64,000 nt of DNA from Synergistaceae bacterium (GCA_017439345.1 JAFSJJ010000001.1:1-64000), one strand, 5' to 3'. Positions 18,860 through 28,218 are shown, counted from the first letter of the stretch. Program-made: numbers and translations. The notes: a model not told the origin generated them from the sequence alone.

Positions 18860-19478
18860 ATACGCCGAGTTATTAGCGTCTTGCAAGCGGGCGAGATTAA
18901 CAGGAACTCGGGGAGCTGATGAGATATATAATCTTCAAGTTCTTGACTGTCTCGAGAGCGTGAAATATTTACCAGATACCGGCCAAGTTATAGATGTCGG
19001 CACAGGAGGAGGACTTCCCGGAATAGTGTGGGCAGTGTGTCGGCCTGAAATACGCGTTGTGTTACTTGACAGCATTAATAAAAAGTGTGAAGCAGTTCAA
19101 GAGATAGTGAATGCTCTTGGAATTCGTAACGTGAATATAATTTGCTCCCGAAGTGAAGATTTTGCGCGCGTAAATCGTGAAAGTTTTGATCTCGCAGGAG
19201 CTAAAGCCCTAGCAAGTGCAGGAGTTACAGCAGAGTTATTAAGCCCCCTAGTGAAAGTCAGCGGACATGTAATAACGTTCAAAGGCGAAAAAGTTCACGA
19301 TGAAATTTCAGAAGTAAATGACAAGTGGCTGACTCTTGGCCTGAGCAAACCTGAATTAAACTTTTACGGTGAGGAGAACTCTTCAAAGTGTCTTGTGATC
19401 TGGCAGAAAATAAAATCATGTCCTAAAGAATTCCCCAGACGTACAGGACTTGCAGGCACAAAAAAATTTTGGGAGTGA
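18831..19478 (+). CDS. rsmG: 16S rRNA (guanine-527-N7)-methyltransferase RsmG
   Basis: RsmG modifies G527 of 16S rRNA. The 215-residue SAM-dependent methyltransferase has the motif I loop VIDVGTGGGLPGI, the acidic LLDSINKK, and AGAKALASAG followed by ELLSPLVK. Its N-terminal 29 bases overlap the nitroreductase gene. rsmG is often near parA or mnmG; neither is here. Confidence 0.92.
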   Translation: MNPQRSTLYKYAELLASCKRARLTGTRGADEIYNLQVLDCLESVKYLPDTGQVIDVGTGGGLPGIVWAVCRPEIRVVLLDSINKKCEAVQEIVNALGIRNVNIICSRSEDFARVNRESFDLAGAKALASAGVTAELLSPLVKVSGHVITFKGEKVHDEISEVNDKWLTLGLSKPELNFYGEENSSKCLVIWQKIKSCPKEFPRRTGLAGTKKFWE

Positions 19479-19483
19479 TAATC

Positions 19484-19723
19484 ATGAAAATCAATATACG
19501 GGAAATAATATTATTCGGGAAAATATTATCAGCAGGACTTGTCATAGCAGGTTATGTGTTTCTGGGAGTATGGCTCTGCAACTGGTTAATTAATAACGGC
19601 TTTAGTGTATCAGTGGCGTTACTTGCAGTCTTGTTAATAATAATATTCGGCTTGTGGCAGGGGTGGCTGTTCGTGAGCAAAAAAATACTTCCGAGCCGTA
19701 ATGACCCGGAAGCAAAAAATTAG
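19484..19723 (+). CDS. Small two-helix membrane protein (AtpZ/AtpI-like)
   Basis: The ATG at 19484 is preceded by GGGAGTG, giving 79 residues. There are two hydrophobic helices (LSAGLVIAGYVFLGVWLCNW and the following VALLAVLLIIIFGLWQGW) and a charged tail. Size and layout resemble AtpZ/AtpI-type small membrane proteins associated with F-type ATPase operons, but no ATPase genes are near, so the relation is tentative. Confidence 0.6.
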   Translation: MKINIREIILFGKILSAGLVIAGYVFLGVWLCNWLINNGFSVSVALLAVLLIIIFGLWQGWLFVSKKILPSRNDPEAKN

Positions 19724-20886
19724 TAAGCTAACCTGTAAATTTCAAGTACATCTTCAGGTTCAAGTTTGCCGAGTACTCCGAAAGTTTCGCCTCTTGAAGC
19801 ATTATCAGCAAGTTTTTGAATGTCGTCTTCTTTAATGCCTAGTTCCCTAAGTGTCGTAGGAGCCTTAATATCTTTGAAGAAGTCTTCGAGAGCGTCAATA
19901 GCGTCTGCTGCCTTGTCCTCGTCCGAGCCGTCATAAATATCAAATACAGCCTCGCCCAGTCTTGCAAACGGAACAGGGTTATCTTCGCTCATGTATCTAG
20001 CCCACGCAGGCATAATCACAGATAAAGACGCACCGTGAGCAGCTCCGAAAAGTAAACTTATTGAATGACCCATTCTGTGAGAAGAGAAATCGCCCCGAGT
20101 CTCCCTGCCCATTGAGAGAAATCCATTATGAGCCATAGCACCCGCCATAGCATATTCGCTTCTCAAGTCATAATCTTTAGGGTTCTCGAGTAAATCCGGA
20201 ATAACCCGCATCATAGTCCTGATTAAAGCATAGCCCTGCTCGTCAATTAAGTCTGAGCCTTCATCGCCGTCAAGTACACGTTCTAATATATGAGCGATAA
20301 TATCAACTCCGCCGTAGATAGTCTGCTTTTCAGGCAAAGTGATTTGAAATGACGGGTCTATAACAGAAACTTTAGGATAAATGAACGGACTTGTTATAGA
20401 AGTTTTTAGCTCGCTATCAGGATTAGAGACGACAGCGATATTATTAACTTCACTTGATGAAGCCGACGCAGTTAATATTCCGTAAATGGGCATAGCTTTA
20501 GAGATACTTGCTTTCTTCTCGAAGAAGTCCCACACGTCCCCTGAATAGCATGAACCCGCAGCAATAGCTTTAGCAGTATCGAATACGCTTCCTCCTCCGA
20601 TAGGCATTATCGCATCAATACCGCCTGCTTTGACTCGGGCAACACCTTCACGGACTTTGTTAATTAACGGGTTAGGTTTGACATCGTTGACTTCAGGGAA
20701 GCTGATTTTATTCTGAGTCAGCATTTCTGTAACCTGAGCATAAGCACCGCTCTTGAAAATTCCCTTGCCTCCGTAGACGAGTAAGACACTTTTGACGTTA
20801 TCGGCCTTGAGATGAGCAGCTAAATCTTTGACGGTATCTTTGCCGAATAATAAAGCTGTAGGATTGTGCCAGAAAAAATTTTGCAT
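19720..20886 (-). CDS. Iron-containing alcohol dehydrogenase (butanol dehydrogenase-like)
   Basis: This 388-residue group III alcohol dehydrogenase has the NAD(P)-binding GGGSVFDTAKAIA motif, the PLLID-like metal region, and H-containing GxxAHxxSH-type segments (GAMAHNGF, MGHSISLLFGAAHGASLSV) that supply iron ligands. It begins WHNPTALLFGKDTV, as in YqhD/BdhA-type NADPH enzymes. It is 10 bases downstream of uxaC, so it may reduce an aldehyde from uronate catabolism, but its substrate is unknown. It converges with the small membrane protein gene, overlapping four bases. Confidence 0.88.
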   Translation of the reverse strand: MQNFFWHNPTALLFGKDTVKDLAAHLKADNVKSVLLVYGGKGIFKSGAYAQVTEMLTQNKISFPEVNDVKPNPLINKVREGVARVKAGGIDAIMPIGGGSVFDTAKAIAAGSCYSGDVWDFFEKKASISKAMPIYGILTASASSSEVNNIAVVSNPDSELKTSITSPFIYPKVSVIDPSFQITLPEKQTIYGGVDIIAHILERVLDGDEGSDLIDEQGYALIRTMMRVIPDLLENPKDYDLRSEYAMAGAMAHNGFLSMGRETRGDFSSHRMGHSISLLFGAAHGASLSVIMPAWARYMSEDNPVPFARLGEAVFDIYDGSDEDKAADAIDALEDFFKDIKAPTTLRELGIKEDDIQKLADNASRGETFGVLGKLEPEDVLEIYRLAY

Positions 20887-20896
20887 GAAAACTCAC

Positions 20897-22306
20897 CTAA
20901 AAGTTAAAATATTTCTTAGCGTTCTCGTAGCTGATGCCCTTTACAATTTCGCTTAAAGTTTCCATGTCGTCAGGATAGAAGCCGTCTCTGACCCATTCGC
21001 CGAACAGTCTGCACACTATGCGCCTGAAGTATTCATGTCTTGGGTAACTCAGGAACGAGCGCGAGTCCGTCAACATGCCTATAAATCCTGCGAGATAACC
21101 GAGATTAGCAAGAGTCTTCAAGTGTGAAGTCATGCCTTCAAAGTGATCTTCAAACCACCACGCTGAACCGTGCTGAATTTTGCTGACACCTGGAATATTA
21201 TTATTCGGGTCAACCTGGAAGCACCCCGCAAGAGTATCAATCGAAGCATTATCTACACCGTTGAGACTGTATAAAATAGTTTTGGGTAAAGTGTTATCGC
21301 GCTGAAGTTCGCCGATGAATTTAGCAGTGTCAACGCTCGAAGCAGTGTTATTAACGCAGTCAAAGCCTGTGTCAGGGCCTAACTTCTCGAACATTGGGAT
21401 ATTATTATCACGTCTGCACCCGTAGTGAATCTGCATGACCCAGCCCCGTTTGTGATACTCTCTCGCTACGAATAATAAGAATGCAGTTTTGTATTTGTCA
21501 AGAGCGTCTTTATCCGGGTACTTGCCGTTAAGTCTGTCAGCAAAGATTTTCTCTATCTCTGACTCACTTGCTAACGTGCATGGAATGTAGTCCGGGCCGT
21601 GATCGCTTAACTTGCAGCCTTGAGACGCAAAGAAGTCCATTCGTTTAGATAATGCGTCCTTAAGGTCAGCGAATGTCTTAATCTGAATGCCTGATACTTC
21701 GCTTAATTTTTCGATATAGCCAGAGAATGCCTCGCGTTCAATGTTCATAGCTTTGTCAGGTCTCCATGCGGGTAAAACTCTAGTCTTGAAACTTGAGTCA
21801 GCTTTGATTTTGGCGTGCCATTCGAGATTGTCAACAGGGTCATCAGTGGTGCAGATGATCTCAACGTTGCTCATGTTGATTAAGTCGCGAACTCCGAAAT
21901 TTGCAGAATGTAATTTTTCGTTGCACAAGTCCCAGACTTCCTGAGCTGTCTTAGCGTTGAGAACTCCCTGATAATTAAAATATTTGCGAAGCTCTAAATG
22001 GCTCCAGTGAAATAACGGGTTGCCTATGCCTTTGCCGATGACTTCAGCCCACTTGAAGAATTTATCTTTAGGGTCAGCGTCTCCGGTAATGAATTTCTCG
22101 GGAACTCCTGCACAGCGCATTAAACGCCATTTGTAGTGATCTCCGCCGAGCCAGACTTGAGTAATGCTGTCATAGTGTAAGTTCTCGTAAATTTCCTTCG
22201 GGCTGATGTGGCAGTGATAGTCGATAATGGGACACTTTGAGGCTGTCTCGTGAAAGAGTGCCTTTGCTGTGTCGGTGCTGAGTAAGAAATCTTTGTCCAT
22301 GAACAT
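20897..22306 (-). CDS. uxaC: Glucuronate (uronate) isomerase
   Basis: UxaC interconverts glucuronate/fructuronate and galacturonate/tagaturonate. The 469-residue sequence has the family's metal-site start (CPIIDYHCHISPKEIYEN), the LGGDHYKWRLMR block, and WVMQIHYGCRRDNN. AAGGAGGT lies 12 bases upstream of the chosen ATG; a second Met two codons later is possible. It is the downstream half of the hexuronate route whose dehydratase, uxaA, lies about 1.6 kb upstream on the same strand. Confidence 0.95.
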   Translation of the reverse strand: MFMDKDFLLSTDTAKALFHETASKCPIIDYHCHISPKEIYENLHYDSITQVWLGGDHYKWRLMRCAGVPEKFITGDADPKDKFFKWAEVIGKGIGNPLFHWSHLELRKYFNYQGVLNAKTAQEVWDLCNEKLHSANFGVRDLINMSNVEIICTTDDPVDNLEWHAKIKADSSFKTRVLPAWRPDKAMNIEREAFSGYIEKLSEVSGIQIKTFADLKDALSKRMDFFASQGCKLSDHGPDYIPCTLASESEIEKIFADRLNGKYPDKDALDKYKTAFLLFVAREYHKRGWVMQIHYGCRRDNNIPMFEKLGPDTGFDCVNNTASSVDTAKFIGELQRDNTLPKTILYSLNGVDNASIDTLAGCFQVDPNNNIPGVSKIQHGSAWWFEDHFEGMTSHLKTLANLGYLAGFIGMLTDSRSFLSYPRHEYFRRIVCRLFGEWVRDGFYPDDMETLSEIVKGISYENAKKYFNF

Positions 22307-22338
22307 GATTAAAATATTACCTCCTTGAAAAATTTTAT

Positions 22339-22602
22339 TTATTTATCTCCGTAATGAGAAGCGCATTGAAATATTTCTATTATCTCATTAATTATCCTGA
22401 AGACTATACGATTTTCTTTATCTATACGAACGCTATAGAAGCCTGATAAATTGCCCGTCAACTGCTCCGGATGACCTTTACAAGCATAACCGTTTCTGTC
22501 TATGCTTTTCAAGAGAGCATTTATTTTCCTGAGAGTTTTTTTGTCTTCGTCCTGCCAACAGACATAGTCCTCCCAAGCTGAGTCTGACCATAATTTGCGC
22601 AT
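22339..22602 (-). CDS. yoeB: YoeB-type mRNA interferase toxin
   Basis: The 87-residue sequence has the Txe/YoeB layout: the W-x-D-Y start (SDSAWEDYVCWQDEDKKTL), KGHPEQLTGNLSGFYSVRI, an Arg-rich strand (ENRIVFRI) and the terminal SHYGDK with the catalytic His-Tyr. YoeB cleaves ribosome-bound mRNA. The start codon overlaps the antitoxin stop by one base. It lies 32 bases upstream of uxaC. Confidence 0.9.
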   Translation of the reverse strand: MRKLWSDSAWEDYVCWQDEDKKTLRKINALLKSIDRNGYACKGHPEQLTGNLSGFYSVRIDKENRIVFRIINEIIEIFQCASHYGDK

Positions 22603-22865
22603 TAGTCGACCTCAATTAGCTCATGTTCTGATGCTCTGCCTTCGTTTAATTGCGCGATAGATTTTCTAAGATGATCCATGTTTGTTTTACTGTAAAAAGG
22701 ATCGTCTCCTTCAGGAGCTTCGATATAAAACGGTATACATCTGTCTCTTATTACTTTTGCGGCATAGACAGAGAATAACGAAGAGAGATTCAAGCCCATT
22801 GAACTGGTTATTTCTTCGAGTTCATCTTTTTTGTCATCGTCAAGTTCAAACGTAATTTGTGCCAT
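22602..22865 (-). CDS. RelB/DinJ-family antitoxin
   Basis: The 87-residue protein starts with a ribbon-helix-helix segment (ITFELDDDKKDELEEITSSMGLNLSSLF), then a DinJ/RelB-like tail that includes RCIPFYIEAPEGDD and ends GRASEHELIEV. It probably neutralises the adjacent YoeB-type toxin and autoregulates the pair. YoeB partners are normally Phd/YefM family, so the pairing with a RelB/DinJ-type antitoxin is slightly unusual. Confidence 0.88.
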   Translation of the reverse strand: MAQITFELDDDKKDELEEITSSMGLNLSSLFSVYAAKVIRDRCIPFYIEAPEGDDPFYSKTNMDHLRKSIAQLNEGRASEHELIEVD

Positions 22866-22889
22866 GATTTAGCCTCCGTAATAAATAAT

Positions 22890-23489
22890 TTACCATATTT
22901 TGCCGAGTTTCTTTAGTTCGCGTATTGCTTTTTGGTGTCCATGCTGGGCTGCCCTGCGATACCATATGAAAGCCTCTGCCTTGTTTCGTTGAACGCCGTC
23001 GCCTTTATGATACATGGAGCCAATAGTAAATTGAGCTTCAGAATGTCCCTGCTCAGCAGCTTTTTGCAGCCATTTTAGAGCTTCAGTTTTATTTCGTTCA
23101 GTACCTCTGCCGTGATAGAACATGACCCCCATACTGTATTGCGCTTCAGGATGACCTTGTTCGGCAGATTTACGCCACCATTTAAGAGCTTCCGGATAAC
23201 TTCGGGCAGTACCTTCACCGTGATAATACATCAAGCCCAAATTATATTGAGCGTCAGAATGTCCCTGCTCAGCAGCTTTGAGATACCATTTGACAGCCTC
23301 TGTTTTATCTTGAGCTACACCATTGCCATTATCATACATTAAGGCCAAAGCAAGTTGAGCCGGTGCATAATCTATATCTTCAGCTAATCTTTTGGCCTCG
23401 TTGAAATCTGTGAAGCCAATAGCTAAAGCAGGAATGGCACTAAATATCACGACAAAGCAAATTACACATGCAAGAAACTTTTTACTCAA
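22890..23489 (-). CDS. Secreted Sel1-repeat protein
   Basis: The 199-residue protein has a signal peptide (KFLACVICFVVIFSAIPALA) followed by about four to five Sel1-like repeats of the form AQYNLGLMYYHGEGTARSYP/EALKWWRKSAEQGHPEA. Sel1 repeats form alpha-solenoids that mediate protein contacts; here the product is probably periplasmic. It lies between the antitoxin and a second, broken Sel1 gene. Confidence 0.88.
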   Translation of the reverse strand: MSKKFLACVICFVVIFSAIPALAIGFTDFNEAKRLAEDIDYAPAQLALALMYDNGNGVAQDKTEAVKWYLKAAEQGHSDAQYNLGLMYYHGEGTARSYPEALKWWRKSAEQGHPEAQYSMGVMFYHGRGTERNKTEALKWLQKAAEQGHSEAQFTIGSMYHKGDGVQRNKAEAFIWYRRAAQHGHQKAIRELKKLGKIW

Positions 23490-23513
23490 TGACGTTAAAC
23501 TCCTGAAAAATTA

Positions 23514-23867
23514 TTACCATGTTTCGCCGATTTCCGTTAATTTCCTTTGAGCTTCGCGGTTCTCTTGTCCAGCAGATTCCTGAAGCCATTTAATACCCTC
23601 AGTATAATTCTACTCACATCCTTCACCGTTTAGCTTCATAAATCCTATGTTGCATTGAGCATTGTTATGTCCCTTTTTAGCAGCCTTTTCAAGCCAATAA
23701 AATGCTTCTTTGCGATCTGGCCTTACTCCATTTATGCCCTTTCTAAAATTGCGACCTAGTTGATATTGTGCATCTCTAATGCCCAGCATGGCCTTAATTT
23801 GCAGCCAGTAATCCTTTATCAGCATAATCATAGCTGTTGCAAGAACCGCTATAATAATTTCCTTCAT
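23514..23867 (-). pseudogene. Membrane-anchored Sel1-repeat protein with in-frame amber codon
   Basis: The frame starts with a membrane helix (IIIAVLATAMIMLIKDYW), followed by Sel1 repeats (AQYQLGRNFRKG, EAFYWLEKAAKKGHNNAQ). A TAG at 23612-23610 stops it after residue 85 (NGEGCE). The same frame then continues the repeat (NYTEGIKWLQESAGQENREA) to a natural stop at 23514 after GETW, like the neighbouring paralogue's LGKIW end. Either the gene carries a nonsense mutation or the amber codon is read through. Its start overlaps the uxaA stop. Confidence 0.72.
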
Positions 23868-25354
23868 TACAGAGTCGCTCCCGTCTTGAATATTGCCATT
23901 CCCTGAAAATTATTAATCTCGTTTCTAGTCTTCTGACCAGACGCAACGCACTTGACGAACTCGAATAATTCTCTAGCCTTCTCCGGCAAAGTTCCCCCCT
24001 GAACAAGAGTCCCTGCATTGAAGTCAATCCAGTTAGCTTTACGTGAAGCAATATCTGAGTTACTCGAAATCTTGACCGTAGGAACAGGACACCCGAACGG
24101 AGTACCCCTGCCAGTTGAGAATAACACGATTTGAGCACCTGCCGAAGCTAAAGCAGTCGACGCAACTAAATCATTTCCCGGAGCCGAGAGCAAATTCAAT
24201 CCCTGAGTAACAACTTTTTCTGCATACTTCAATACATCGCTGACCGGAGCAGAACCGCTTTTCTGAGTGCAGCCCAAAGCCTTATCTTCAAGAGTGGTAA
24301 TGCCTCCTGCCTTGTTGCCGGGTGAAGGATTCTCGTAGCACGGAAGTCCCATAGACGCGTAATATGCCTTGAAGTCATTGATTAAGTGAACTGTCTTTTC
24401 ATAAGTAGCCTCGTCCTTGCAGCGGTTCATTAAGATAGTTTCTGCTCCGAACATTTCAGGGACTTCGGTTAAAATCGTTGCGCCTCCCTGAGCAATTAAC
24501 AAGTCAGAGAAATAACCGATTGTAGGATTTGCCGTAATGCCTGAGAGACCGTCCGAACCTCCGCACTTTAAGCCTATAATTAATTTCGAAACAGGGCAGT
24601 CAACACGAGAATCACCTTTCATTTTGTCGATGAGTTCTCTAATAATCTTCATGCCCTCTTCGTGTTCATTGCTAACGTCCTGAGAGATCAAGAATTTCAC
24701 TCGTTCTGAGTCAAAGTCTTTCATGTAGGGCTTTATCGTGTCAATTCCAGAGTTCTCGCAGCCTAAGCCAAGCATTAACACTCCGCCTGCATTCGGGTGA
24801 GTTGCTAAATCTGCAAGAATTTTGCGCGTATTCTCCTGATCCTCGTCCATCTGAGAACAGCCGTAGGGATGAGTGAAAGCCCTGACTCCTTCAACACTGC
24901 CCCCGATGAAATTTTTTGCTTCATGTTCGAGAGATAAAGCAATATCATTAACACAGCCTACAGTCGGAATAATCCATAATTCATTTCTGACTCCGACTTT
25001 GCCGTTGAATCTCACGTAGCCTTTGAATATTTCGCTTTCATGAGTTTCAAGTTTCGGGTTAGTCGGGTGATATTCGTAATCGTGAGCTCCTGTTAATAGA
25101 GTATGAGTATTGCTGGTGTGGACGTGATACCCTTTCTTGATGTCTTCAGTAGCCTCGCCTATAGGGTAGCCGTATTTAATGATAGCCTCTCCCTTGTGAA
25201 TATCGCGTAATGCGACCTTATGACCCATCGTAATATTTTCGTTAATGTCAAGCTCAAAGCCTGCGCCTGCAACGTTAATTCTTTCGCCCTGAGTCAATTC
25301 CCTCAAAGCTACAGCGACCGAGTCAGCCTCGTTGATTCTGATTAGTTCGTTCAT
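23867..25354 (-). CDS. uxaA: Altronate dehydratase
   Basis: UxaA dehydrates D-altronate to 2-keto-3-deoxygluconate. The 495-residue full-length protein has an N-terminal SAF domain (about residues 1-90) and the large C-terminal UxaA domain (GYVRFNGKVGVRNELWIIPT, GLGCENSGID, IIGLKCGGSDGLSGI, RGTPFGCPVPTVKIS). It lies nine bases downstream of malQ. Together with UxaC and the KDG kinase at 45-46 kb it outlines a galacturonate route. Confidence 0.95.
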   Translation of the reverse strand: MNELIRINEADSVAVALRELTQGERINVAGAGFELDINENITMGHKVALRDIHKGEAIIKYGYPIGEATEDIKKGYHVHTSNTHTLLTGAHDYEYHPTNPKLETHESEIFKGYVRFNGKVGVRNELWIIPTVGCVNDIALSLEHEAKNFIGGSVEGVRAFTHPYGCSQMDEDQENTRKILADLATHPNAGGVLMLGLGCENSGIDTIKPYMKDFDSERVKFLISQDVSNEHEEGMKIIRELIDKMKGDSRVDCPVSKLIIGLKCGGSDGLSGITANPTIGYFSDLLIAQGGATILTEVPEMFGAETILMNRCKDEATYEKTVHLINDFKAYYASMGLPCYENPSPGNKAGGITTLEDKALGCTQKSGSAPVSDVLKYAEKVVTQGLNLLSAPGNDLVASTALASAGAQIVLFSTGRGTPFGCPVPTVKISSNSDIASRKANWIDFNAGTLVQGGTLPEKARELFEFVKCVASGQKTRNEINNFQGMAIFKTGATL

Positions 25355-25362
25355 GTTAAGTT

Positions 25363-26874
25363 TTATATCCTCCCGTAAAGTTTTGTTGCTGCCTTTATTC
25401 TATCTGCCATGCCTACAGGTATAGCATCAGGTTTCATTCGCCACGCCCAGTTACCTGAAGGAGTAGACGGAACGTTAATTCTTGCGCTTGCATCAAGTCT
25501 CAAGTAATCCTGCATAGGGATAATAGCGATATTAGCTACTGAACTCATAGCGAGCCTCGTAATTTCAGAAGCGAAAATATACCCGTCCAGGACATCGCGC
25601 CCGATATATGACGAGAAATTTTTAATCTCATCTTCTGAAGCGTCATTCTCGAACCAGCCCCGTGAAGTATTATTGTCATGAGTTCCTGTGTATATTACGT
25701 TATTGCGTGTATTATTATGAGGTGCATATGGATTGTCAGCAGGATTTCCGAAAGCAAAGTGCAGAATCAGCATTCCAGGTAAATTTAATTCTTTGCGTAA
25801 GTCTTCAACATCAGGCGTTATTATTCCCAGATTTTCGGCCCAGAAAGGAAGCTCCGGGAAATTTTGCTTCAACACCGCGAAAAATTCTTTATATGGAACG
25901 TCAACCCATTCACCGTTTTTAGCAGTAGCCTCACCATAAGGAACTGCCCAATATGCAACAAGACCCCTGAAGTGATCTATTCTGACTCTGTCGAACATGA
26001 GCAGCAAATTTCTCACTCTCTTAACCCACCAGTCAAAGCCCGTCTTCTCGATAGCTTCCCAGTTGTAAGTAGGATTGCCCCATAACTGCCCGCTTTCACT
26101 GAAATAATCCGGCGGAACTCCTGCAACTGTAACGGGGTTCAAGTCCTCGTCGAGATTGAATAAGTCAGGGTGCTGCCAAACGTCCGCGCAGTCTCTAGTT
26201 ACGTAAAGAGGAACATCACCGATTAATTCTATTTCGAGTTCAGTTAATTTCGCGTGTAATTTCTTGGCCTGAGTGAAGAATATATATTGATAGAATTCTT
26301 GAAGAGCTATCTCGCGTGAATATTTTGCTTTGAAGTCAGCAAGGGCTTTCTTATCTCTATGTCTCAAATCTTCCGGCCACTCGTACCAGGGCAGACCGTC
26401 ATTAATGCTCTTAATAACGCTGAACATTGCGAAACTTTCAAGCCACTCTGAGTCAGCAATAAATTTCTTGAAGCCTGAAGTATCGCCGTGCATATAGTGT
26501 TCATAAGCAGCATTTAATATTTCAGTCTTGAATTTGCGTGCCTGCGAATAATCTACACGTTCAATATTTTTCGAGAAGTCATATCTTGAAGCAATAGAAT
26601 TTAGCTCGCCGTGAGTTAATAATTTATCGTCAACCAGCAATTCAGGACTCACCAATAAATAATTTCCTGCAAATGCGCTTGTAGGACTATACGGGGAATT
26701 TCCGCACCCTTCATCTATTGAAGTCAGAGGCAAAACCTGCCACATTGACTGTCCTGATTCATGCAAGAACTTAGCGAATTTCACAGCTTCAGGGCCGAAA
26801 TCGCCTATACCGAATTTTGACGGGAGAGAAGTTATAGGAAGTAATATACCTGCACAACGTTTTGATTTACTCAT
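25363..26874 (-). CDS. malQ: 4-alpha-glucanotransferase (amylomaltase)
   Basis: This GH77 enzyme transfers alpha-1,4-glucan segments during maltodextrin/glycogen metabolism. The 503-residue sequence has GILLPITSLPSKFGIGDFG at its start, IGDVPLYVTRDCADVWQ, the nucleophile region MFDRVRIDHFRGLVAYWAVP, FWAENLGIITPDV (acid/base) and YTGTHDNNTSRGW. It lies six bases downstream of the amidohydrolase-like gene. Confidence 0.95.
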   Translation of the reverse strand: MSKSKRCAGILLPITSLPSKFGIGDFGPEAVKFAKFLHESGQSMWQVLPLTSIDEGCGNSPYSPTSAFAGNYLLVSPELLVDDKLLTHGELNSIASRYDFSKNIERVDYSQARKFKTEILNAAYEHYMHGDTSGFKKFIADSEWLESFAMFSVIKSINDGLPWYEWPEDLRHRDKKALADFKAKYSREIALQEFYQYIFFTQAKKLHAKLTELEIELIGDVPLYVTRDCADVWQHPDLFNLDEDLNPVTVAGVPPDYFSESGQLWGNPTYNWEAIEKTGFDWWVKRVRNLLLMFDRVRIDHFRGLVAYWAVPYGEATAKNGEWVDVPYKEFFAVLKQNFPELPFWAENLGIITPDVEDLRKELNLPGMLILHFAFGNPADNPYAPHNNTRNNVIYTGTHDNNTSRGWFENDASEDEIKNFSSYIGRDVLDGYIFASEITRLAMSSVANIAIIPMQDYLRLDASARINVPSTPSGNWAWRMKPDAIPVGMADRIKAATKLYGRI

Positions 26875-26880
26875 AATATT

Positions 26881-28218
26881 TTATATCGCTCCTGATTCAT
26901 AAACTGCACAGCCTGCGCAGAAAGTTAATGCAACGTCAATAGCTGCTATTTCATCCGGCCTGACTAAAAACGGATCTTTTTCGAGGACTACTAAATCTGC
27001 ATCACTGCCTTGAGTAATTTCGCCCCGTCTTGACTCATTGCTTCCGTTCCAGGCTGCTCCCCATGTGTAAAGATTAATTGCTTCTGCTGCTGAAAGTCTC
27101 TCGTTAATGCTCATGAATGCGCTGATTTTTTTAACCGGTGCTGTGAGAGCTTCTCCGCTTCCTGATGATAAAACAAGACCGTTTTGAAATGTCTCATGCA
27201 GAAAATTATTTTCGGGACTGTTATTAGTCAATATGCCTCCGAAGCCTAATGATTTCATTCTTTCAAGTGAGCTTGTGTTGAAATTTCGGATTAAGTGCCG
27301 GGTATTCTTTCTTGATTTCTTGATGACCCGTTCAAGTGCATTAATACAAGGCTTTGAATTATCGCTTATGATCTGGCAGCCCGATAAATGAGCAGAGTAA
27401 ATCATGTTGTTTTGCTCTTCTTTAGGGTTGAGTTTATCGGATTTGATTATTATTCCTCCCATTTTGCAGAGGGTCAGGCCGTCGCCGGTTCTGAGTCCTG
27501 TTGCAAGGAACTCGTTCAAAGTCTGCAAGTCATCGAAAGCGAAATTGCATCTTAATCTGAACGTTAATAAATCATAGGCTTCTTCTGAGAAAATATCCCA
27601 AATCCTGCCGGAGTCTGAGCCTGAGTCAAAGTCCATCCATAATTCGCTAATTCCCAGAGCGTTAATTTTAGGCGAGTAAGTCTTGAGCAAATATAATATA
27701 TCTTCATCGCTTAAGCCTGGTAAATGCTGAGTGAATTCGTCAAGTTCAACGTTATCTTGAGGCATGTTGAATTCAGTCATCGCAGGAGAGTTTAATATTG
27801 CGTGGCTGTTTTCTTTATCGATAATGGCGCAAGGTCTTGAACTGGTAATATTATCAAGTTCTTCACGTGAAATTATTAAGTTATCGGGCAGGTTGTAAGC
27901 AATATACCATCCGCGTAAAGGCTTAGGGTTCGCATGAGTATACGCGCTCAATGCATCGCTGAATTCTTTCACTGAATGAACGTTATTAAGGCTCAAGCGT
28001 TCTTGACTCTCTGACCACGATAAAAAATTAAAGCCTGAGTCGCAAAATCCCGGCAGAACTGTACGTCCCTGCAAATCGATGACTTGACCGTTGAGATTTC
28101 GGACTTCATCATTAATAGAGACTATACGGCCGTTCTCAAACGTTATATTCGAGACTATCCCGGAAGGAGTATGAATCCTGCCGTTTACGAGTGAAATTTT
28201 TTCCTGTTGAATCTGCAA
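26881..28218 (-). CDS. Amidohydrolase-fold protein (YtcJ-like) lacking metal ligands
   Basis: The overall layout is that of YtcJ-type metal-dependent amidohydrolases: an N-terminal beta-sandwich (ISLVNGRIHTPSG...VIDLQGRTVLPGF), a central barrel and a C-terminal sandwich (GSDADLVVLEKDPF). The usual PGFxDxHxH is PGFCDSGFNF; the IHAxGDxA strand reads QIISDNSKP; and the RIEHAQ position reads RHLIRNF. All expected metal ligands I can align are therefore missing, so hydrolase activity is doubtful. The TTG at 28218 is chosen because GGAGGGG lies six bases before it (445 residues); a TTG at 28233 is the longer alternative. Confidence 0.75.
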   Translation of the reverse strand: MQIQQEKISLVNGRIHTPSGIVSNITFENGRIVSINDEVRNLNGQVIDLQGRTVLPGFCDSGFNFLSWSESQERLSLNNVHSVKEFSDALSAYTHANPKPLRGWYIAYNLPDNLIISREELDNITSSRPCAIIDKENSHAILNSPAMTEFNMPQDNVELDEFTQHLPGLSDEDILYLLKTYSPKINALGISELWMDFDSGSDSGRIWDIFSEEAYDLLTFRLRCNFAFDDLQTLNEFLATGLRTGDGLTLCKMGGIIIKSDKLNPKEEQNNMIYSAHLSGCQIISDNSKPCINALERVIKKSRKNTRHLIRNFNTSSLERMKSLGFGGILTNNSPENNFLHETFQNGLVLSSGSGEALTAPVKKISAFMSINERLSAAEAINLYTWGAAWNGSNESRRGEITQGSDADLVVLEKDPFLVRPDEIAAIDVALTFCAGCAVYESGAI

